Shown: positions 45,092-50,000 of the stretch, one piece after another
Position numbering within the stretch: the first letter of the stretch is position 1
Layout of the letters: the number at the start of each line of letters is the position of its first letter
From: Glandiceps talaboti
Lineage: Eukaryota; Hemichordata; Enteropneusta; Spengelidae
Direction of reading: 5' to 3'
NCBI RefSeq assembly: GCF_964340395.1
Contig: NC_135553.1
Location: 16,733,501 to 16,783,500 of the forward strand
DNA: 50,000 bases
Made by a program: the position numbers and the translations under genes
Notes under the pieces: model-generated
Databases searched by the model: none
Seen by the model: the letters and a program-made list of their open reading frames with translations, nothing else
Told to the model about the DNA's origin: nothing

Positions 45092-47020
45092 ATGATAGCA
45101 GATGATGTTATACTTGGTGGCTCACCAAAGGTTGTCAGATTTGGGGGAGATGTAAAAAGTATCTTTAAAAGTTTGGGGCAGGTAAATGTTGAATATTTCT
45201 GTACTCGCTTTCCTGGTGTCAGTCACTCTTGAAAGTACTAATTTTGTAGTCTCCTGAACTGTCTACAAATTTTGTCATAATTTCTTGAAAGGAGTCTGTG
45301 TATAAATGTTGACTTTTAACTAAAGTACAGTTAGGTGAAGGCATGTTCATGATTGTCATGAAAAAATATATAACAAATACTGGTGCAATTTCTATGTGTC
45401 CACAGTGTTCCCAGAAGATATAACAGAATTGTTGAAAATAGACATGAGGAATGAATTAATTACAAGAATTTACAAACTGCAGACAACAAAACTTTGTCAA
45501 CTTAAAAAGACTAGATAATTAAGGTAAATGCAATTGTCAGTGCTGTTGTGCCACCCATGACTGTATTTCAGTCTAGACACATTATAAATATGTTTGTTTT
45601 GTTTTGTGACAGGGTTATCATAAAGATTATGATTTACTGCTACATCAGTTGTCTGATCCCAATATCAAGGTATGTGTACATTTGTTTGTTATCTAGAAGC
45701 AACCTACTCTTACAGAAAGTATAGCGATGGTAGAACGGCTATATTTTAGGTATACTATCATATTCATGTCATGTTCTCAATGAATTACATGTAATATACA
45801 GTACAGTTTTGAAAATAGTAAATTTGATACTTTGTGATAATATTAGAATCTAATTATCAACTGACCCATACATTCAAATACATTGTAATGTACATATTTG
45901 GTAACCACCACTTTTCAAATATCTATGTCCTTGACTATATGAAGTTGACAGTTTCATTGTTTTCATAATGGATGGCAGTGTTTTCTCCATGTTCACTATG
46001 GTATCTTGATATTTTCAGTCGGCAACACTCGCATGTTGGCTGCGAGAACTCCGGGGCTGTACATCAAAGTTAACAAGAGAATTGGAACACTTGGTGGCCG
46101 TTCTATTAGTGAGTACTGTAATATGGCTTTAGATGTTATGATGGGTGTTTAGGTGATATTTGTGACTTTACTTCTACCTTCAGATTCTGTAAATATTGTA
46201 GGTGATGTAGAGGTTGATTACAATATTTGTCATCCATATATGTCACCGTTTATATATGTGAATGAATGAATTTGATTTTCATTAATTTATACAGGCCCTG
46301 TCCTGTCATGATTCTTTGAGTTGGAGAACATTTAGACCAAGATCTATGGAGAAAACCAACATTGAGACAAAGTACTAACTGTCTTGCCAAATTTTAGATT
46401 TTTACTGTGAATCTAAATTTGTTTAAATATCACTGACTGCATTTCTTACCATCAATCCACCATATTTAAGTCCAAAGTCTTTGTCAGATTTCTAATCTAA
46501 AAAATGTTTTTGTTTGTAGAAATTAGAATGGACTACAAGAGATGCCTCAGTCGTTGCAGAATATCAAGACTTTCTGACCAGTCTAGTGTCAGCACAAACA
46601 TTTTACCTGAAAGCTGTCATTAGGATGTTGGTCAAACACTTTGTGCCAAGTAAGTTGTCTTTCTGTATGTATACTTGCACCAAACACTTTCTGCCAAGTA
46701 AAGTTGTCTTTCTGTTTGTATACTTGCACCAAGAGCGGATTTGTCTTTTTATGCATGCACCGGTGTGAAGTATTGCAGCATTATTGACTCTAGTGAAAAC
46801 TGATTTATGCATTCTCAATTCAATTTAATTCTGAATACTACAGTTTTTTACAAATCGCTGTCATTTGATAATACAAGCATACATATATTCCATGCTTTTC
46901 AGTGAGGACATTTGTAAGAGTTCCATCATCTCTGTCAAATACAATAAAATGATGTAGAGGTGGGAATCATTAATTACCCCAGTATCTCTATGAACTTGAA
47001 GTTTGACATCTAAATGTCAT

Positions 47021-47068
<48 letters not shown>

Positions 47069-47260
47069 CACACACATGCACACACACAGACATGCACACA
47101 CACACACGCACACACACACGCACACAGACACACGCACACATACACACGCATACATACACACACATACACACACACATACACACACATACATACACACACA
47201 TACACACACACATACACACATACATACATACATACATACACACGCACGCACGTATGTATG

Positions 47261-47292
<32 letters not shown>

Positions 47293-49864
47293 CATACATA
47301 CATACGTACGTACGTACGTACGTACGTACGTACGTACGTACGTACGTACATACATACATACATACATACATACGTACGTACGTACATACATACATACTCG
47401 CATGTAGATTTATAATTGTATAATAACCAGTTTGAAATCACAGTCTGTATAGTATTCAGTCTTGCAGTTTACTTTGTACTCATTACATGTTACTTTTCTG
47501 CACAGAAATAAAACCATCATCAGGTGATGATGTGGAAGATGAAGTAGAGAAGGAAATGAGAGAAGAGATTGAAGAGAAAAGTTTTGAATGTACACACACT
47601 GCATTGAAAGATATCATAAAGATTGCACCACTGTAAGTTTATATTGTGACTGTTTTTATAGTGAACTCCAAATACTATAGGGGATGAATACATTTGTGTT
47701 GAAGTGTATGAGGAATGGATGAACCCCTGTGGTGCATTACAGACCTAGGGGGTACTTCCATAAGGTGAATTGGGTATGCCACCCAAATGTCATTTATGAG
47801 TCATTTTTTCCCAAAAAATTCACAAAACGTGGGTCAACTTGCTGTCAAAAATTCCAAAAACACGGGTTCAGTAAAGATGGTTACTCAGTTCATTCTCTAG
47901 GAAAATTATGAAATTACAAGTGAAAGTTTTAAGTGGTTTCAAAAAACCTACACAAAAGAGGGACCCATGCTTGATGATTTTTGGTCATTGAGGGCGCTAC
48001 AGAGTAACATTGTTGAGGTCATTACAGAGACCAACCACCGACCTTCACAAATGCCTTGCAAGATGCTCAGTGGTATGTGGTGTATCACAAATTATGTAAA
48101 TCTATTGAAATCATGTCACTGTACACAACATAACTCGTAATGTTCTGTCTTTTCCCAGGGCACCAACAGTGTTAATGTCACTTTTATCTGAATACTTTCC
48201 ATATATGAAGAAAGAAATTCATACACAAGTAAGTCTATTTACAGTATGTGTTCATGAAGTCTATTTACAGGGGGTATGTGTTCATGAAGTCTATTTACAG
48301 TATGTGTTCATGAAGTCTATTTACAGTATGTGTTCATGAAGTCTATTTACAGTATGTGTTCATGAAGTCTATTTACAGTATGTGTTCATGAAGTCTATTT
48401 ACAGTATGTGTTCATGAATCATGAATGAAGGTACCTATGAGAAATTTTGTCTGGAACGTCTTTACTTGACATGTAAACACTACACACTGACACAGTGACT
48501 GAGTCAATGTCATCAGTGCTAACACCAGTAAACAATGCCCATTATGATGAATAGAATAAGAGTTTCCCCAAAAGGAAACATTTTTCTATATCTACTGACC
48601 TGATGCAGTACCCACCCTCCTCCCCACTCATTGGAAAATACATTTGTATCTAAGGATGGACTGGCAAATAAAAACTGGCTAGTATTGGTGAGAGGGCGGT
48701 CTCATCTAGCGCGAGACCAAAGAATTCTTGCCTTGTGGAGTCATGAGTATGCAAATATAGCGTAATCGTTTCCTTTTGGGGAAACTCTTATTTTATTGGA
48801 CCCTGACTTGAGTTTCCCAATACAGTTGACACAAACAAATGTTGTATTCATTTAGATATATTTCAGGTTTGAAATGCCAATTCAATCAATTTTTCTTTGA
48901 ATTTTTTTTTCAGGAATGTTATGTGAAGAATTTACTTGAAATCACCTTGTATCTCCCAAATTTGAGGTCCAAGATAATGGAATTAATTGTGGAGAAAATG
49001 ATTAAAATTGATGTGAGTATTTTGATATTAATATTCTTCAGTATTCATTAATGTCAACACCTGATTTACATATAAGACAACTTGTAAACAAAGTAAGTTA
49101 GCAAAATGTGGATCACTTCTCTATGTTTTGTAGCTGCCTTGTTTCTGTGATGACAATAGAAGCGTCAACGTGGTTTTGTTTTGTATAGGTACATGCACCT
49201 AAACATGAAGTACAAGAAGCAGAAATGGAGGATGAGGATGATGATAATGAAGATGAAAATGAATTCATGGAAGAAGACATGCAGTTCGATATGGTATGTG
49301 TGTCTTCTCTGCTTCTCAAATTATCTTGATAAACTAGAAATTGTGTGATCTGTGCATCTTACATTTATTCTAATGGTTTAATTCAGCACAAGTGAATTAT
49401 GATAGTATTTTTGGGTATGTGTATGTCCCATATTGTACATCCTGTAAATCATATTTGTGCCAGGTTTGAAGGTATGTAGATACCATATTAATGGCTGTCA
49501 TTTCATGGCTGGTACTTAATGTTTTAAATCTCATAGTTGATGTAAACAGGGGTGTGTTAGACCAATACTAAATTACATATGTACATTTATGTTGACAACA
49601 TTGTCATGACATAGCTCGCAGTACCTAAATTTATGTTTGTGTTGACATCTTCATAACACAGCTCGCGGTGCCTAATTTTAAAATTTATCATTTTGTAGGA
49701 GGAAATTGAAGACACGGATAATAGCATTGATGAAATAAAGAAAGACAACAAGGAAGACATTGATGACGATGAAGGAGGTCCAATGAATCATGAAATGGCT
49801 GATAAATTAGATGTAATGATGTCAGTACTTTTACCATATATTCACCATGTCTGTCATCCACACG
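45092..49864 (+). CDS. RRN3: RNA polymerase I initiation factor RRN3/TIF-IA, 5' part
   Basis: Nine exons join in phase: 45080-45181 (ATG at 45092), 45613-45669, 46019-46108, 46520-46649, 47506-47632, 48159-48228, 48914-49012, 49189-49293 and 49699-49864, giving 311 residues and continuing past the window. All use AG acceptors and GTAAGT/GTATGT/GTGAGT-type donors. The family recruits Pol I to rDNA promoters by bridging the polymerase stalk (RPA43) and SL1. Shared landmarks with human RRN3 are S-P-x-x-V-R-F-G-G near the N-terminus, a V-V-x-E-Y-x-x-F-L block, LVSAQTFYL, KHFVP, EYFPYMKK, CYVKNLLEITLYLPNLR and ELIVEKMIKID. As in human, an acidic stretch follows (about residues 230-290, runs of Asp/Glu), then the next helical block DKLDVMMSVLLPYI. 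The start is uncertain: frame is open 12 bases upstream to the acceptor, so a coding first exon could exist. Confidence 0.95.
47028..47399. repeat. Compound (CA)n/(CATA)n/(CGTA)n microsatellite
   Basis: A CA run (47028-47066), then CA/CATA/CACG mixtures, then CATA, then a pure CGTA run at about 47304-47348, ending in CATA and a short CGTA run near 47372. It lies in an RRN3 intron (46650-47505). All long frames here are artefacts. Confidence 0.97.
48229..48416. repeat. 26-bp tandem repeat next to an RRN3 donor
   Basis: About seven copies of GTATGTGTTCATGAAGTCTA plus TTTACA begin within the intron directly at the donor of the exon ending at 48228. The first unit's AAGTCTATTTACAG includes the donor's own AAGTCTATTT. 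Each unit repeats a TCTATTTACAG acceptor-like and GTATGT donor-like word. Confidence 0.9.
48555..48792. mobile_element. MITE with perfect 25-bp terminal inverted repeats
   Basis: 48555-48579 reads AATAAGAGTTTCCCCAAAAG then GAAAC, and 48768-48792 is its exact reverse complement. The total is 238 bp with no ORF, inside an RRN3 intron (48229-48913). Perfect ends imply recent mobility. No clear target duplication is seen at these boundaries. Confidence 0.85.
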
Positions 49865-50000
49865 GTAAGCAAAACTTAGGGATGGGAAGTTAAACTACAG
49901 TTTTCCTGTGAATTGAGACAAACTTTTCAAGGGGAGAGTAAAAAAGCCTTGTTCGCTTTTTTGCACTAGTGATTGCCAATATCAGAAATATTGACGATGA

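Noticed and set aside
47003-47441. Long ORFs on both strands in all frames
   Set aside because: Product of the CA/CATA/CGTA microsatellite, which has no stops in several frames.
1-50000. tRNA, rRNA or snRNA genes
   Set aside because: I saw no segment with convincing A/B-box and cloverleaf structure or rRNA-like blocks, but reading by eye can miss one. A tRNAscan/Rfam run would settle it.

Overview
The window is nuclear DNA of an animal, most likely a marine invertebrate. It is AT-rich, with long intergenic spaces, genes split by GT/AG introns, degraded LINE reverse transcriptases, many fold-back (MITE-like) elements, microsatellites and several large tandem arrays. No bacterial, plasmid or viral organisation is visible. 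The exact taxon cannot be read from the sequence. A lancelet, hemichordate or lophotrochozoan would all fit.

Three protein-coding genes can be reconstructed exon by exon with matching reading phases, all in the right-hand third. (1) A 699-residue leucine-rich-repeat protein on the + strand (32030-37070, 5 coding exons): about 18 repeats of 23 residues sit in one exon, followed by an acidic, low-complexity tail. (2) The kinetochore protein CENP-M on the - strand (44185-41047, 5 exons, 181 residues). (3) The 5' half of RRN3/TIF-IA, the RNA polymerase I initiation factor, on the + strand (45092 to beyond the window, 9 exons visible, about 311 residues). CENPM and RRN3 are head to head, with about 0.9 kb between the CENPM start codon and the first recognised RRN3 coding exon. 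They probably share a bidirectional promoter.

The left two thirds holds no certain gene. Region by region: 0-4.6 kb, gene-free with fold-back elements; 4.65-5.11 kb, a 21-bp minisatellite; 6.8-7.6 kb, a broken LINE reverse transcriptase; 8.1-10.2 kb, fold-back repeats and a short ORF resembling the N-terminus of Crypton-derived/KIAA1958-like proteins; 10.9-11.4 kb, a degenerate repeat; 12.8-16.8 kb, a roughly 30-copy satellite with a unit of about 132 bp; 17.6-21.9 kb, a tandem family of exon-like cassettes that may be a real spliced gene; 23.1-25.2 kb, a 46-bp minisatellite with a 609-bp higher-order repeat; 26.5-29.3 kb, a LINE 3' part and a C-rich element with terminal inverted repeats.

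The most interesting items are: CENP-M with an almost intact GTPase P-loop and a G4-like motif, although this family is known in human as a pseudo-GTPase; the exon-cassette array at 17.6-21.9 kb; the satellite whose units each carry a TATAAAA-like box and whose edges are degenerate; and the very recent 609-bp higher-order duplication.
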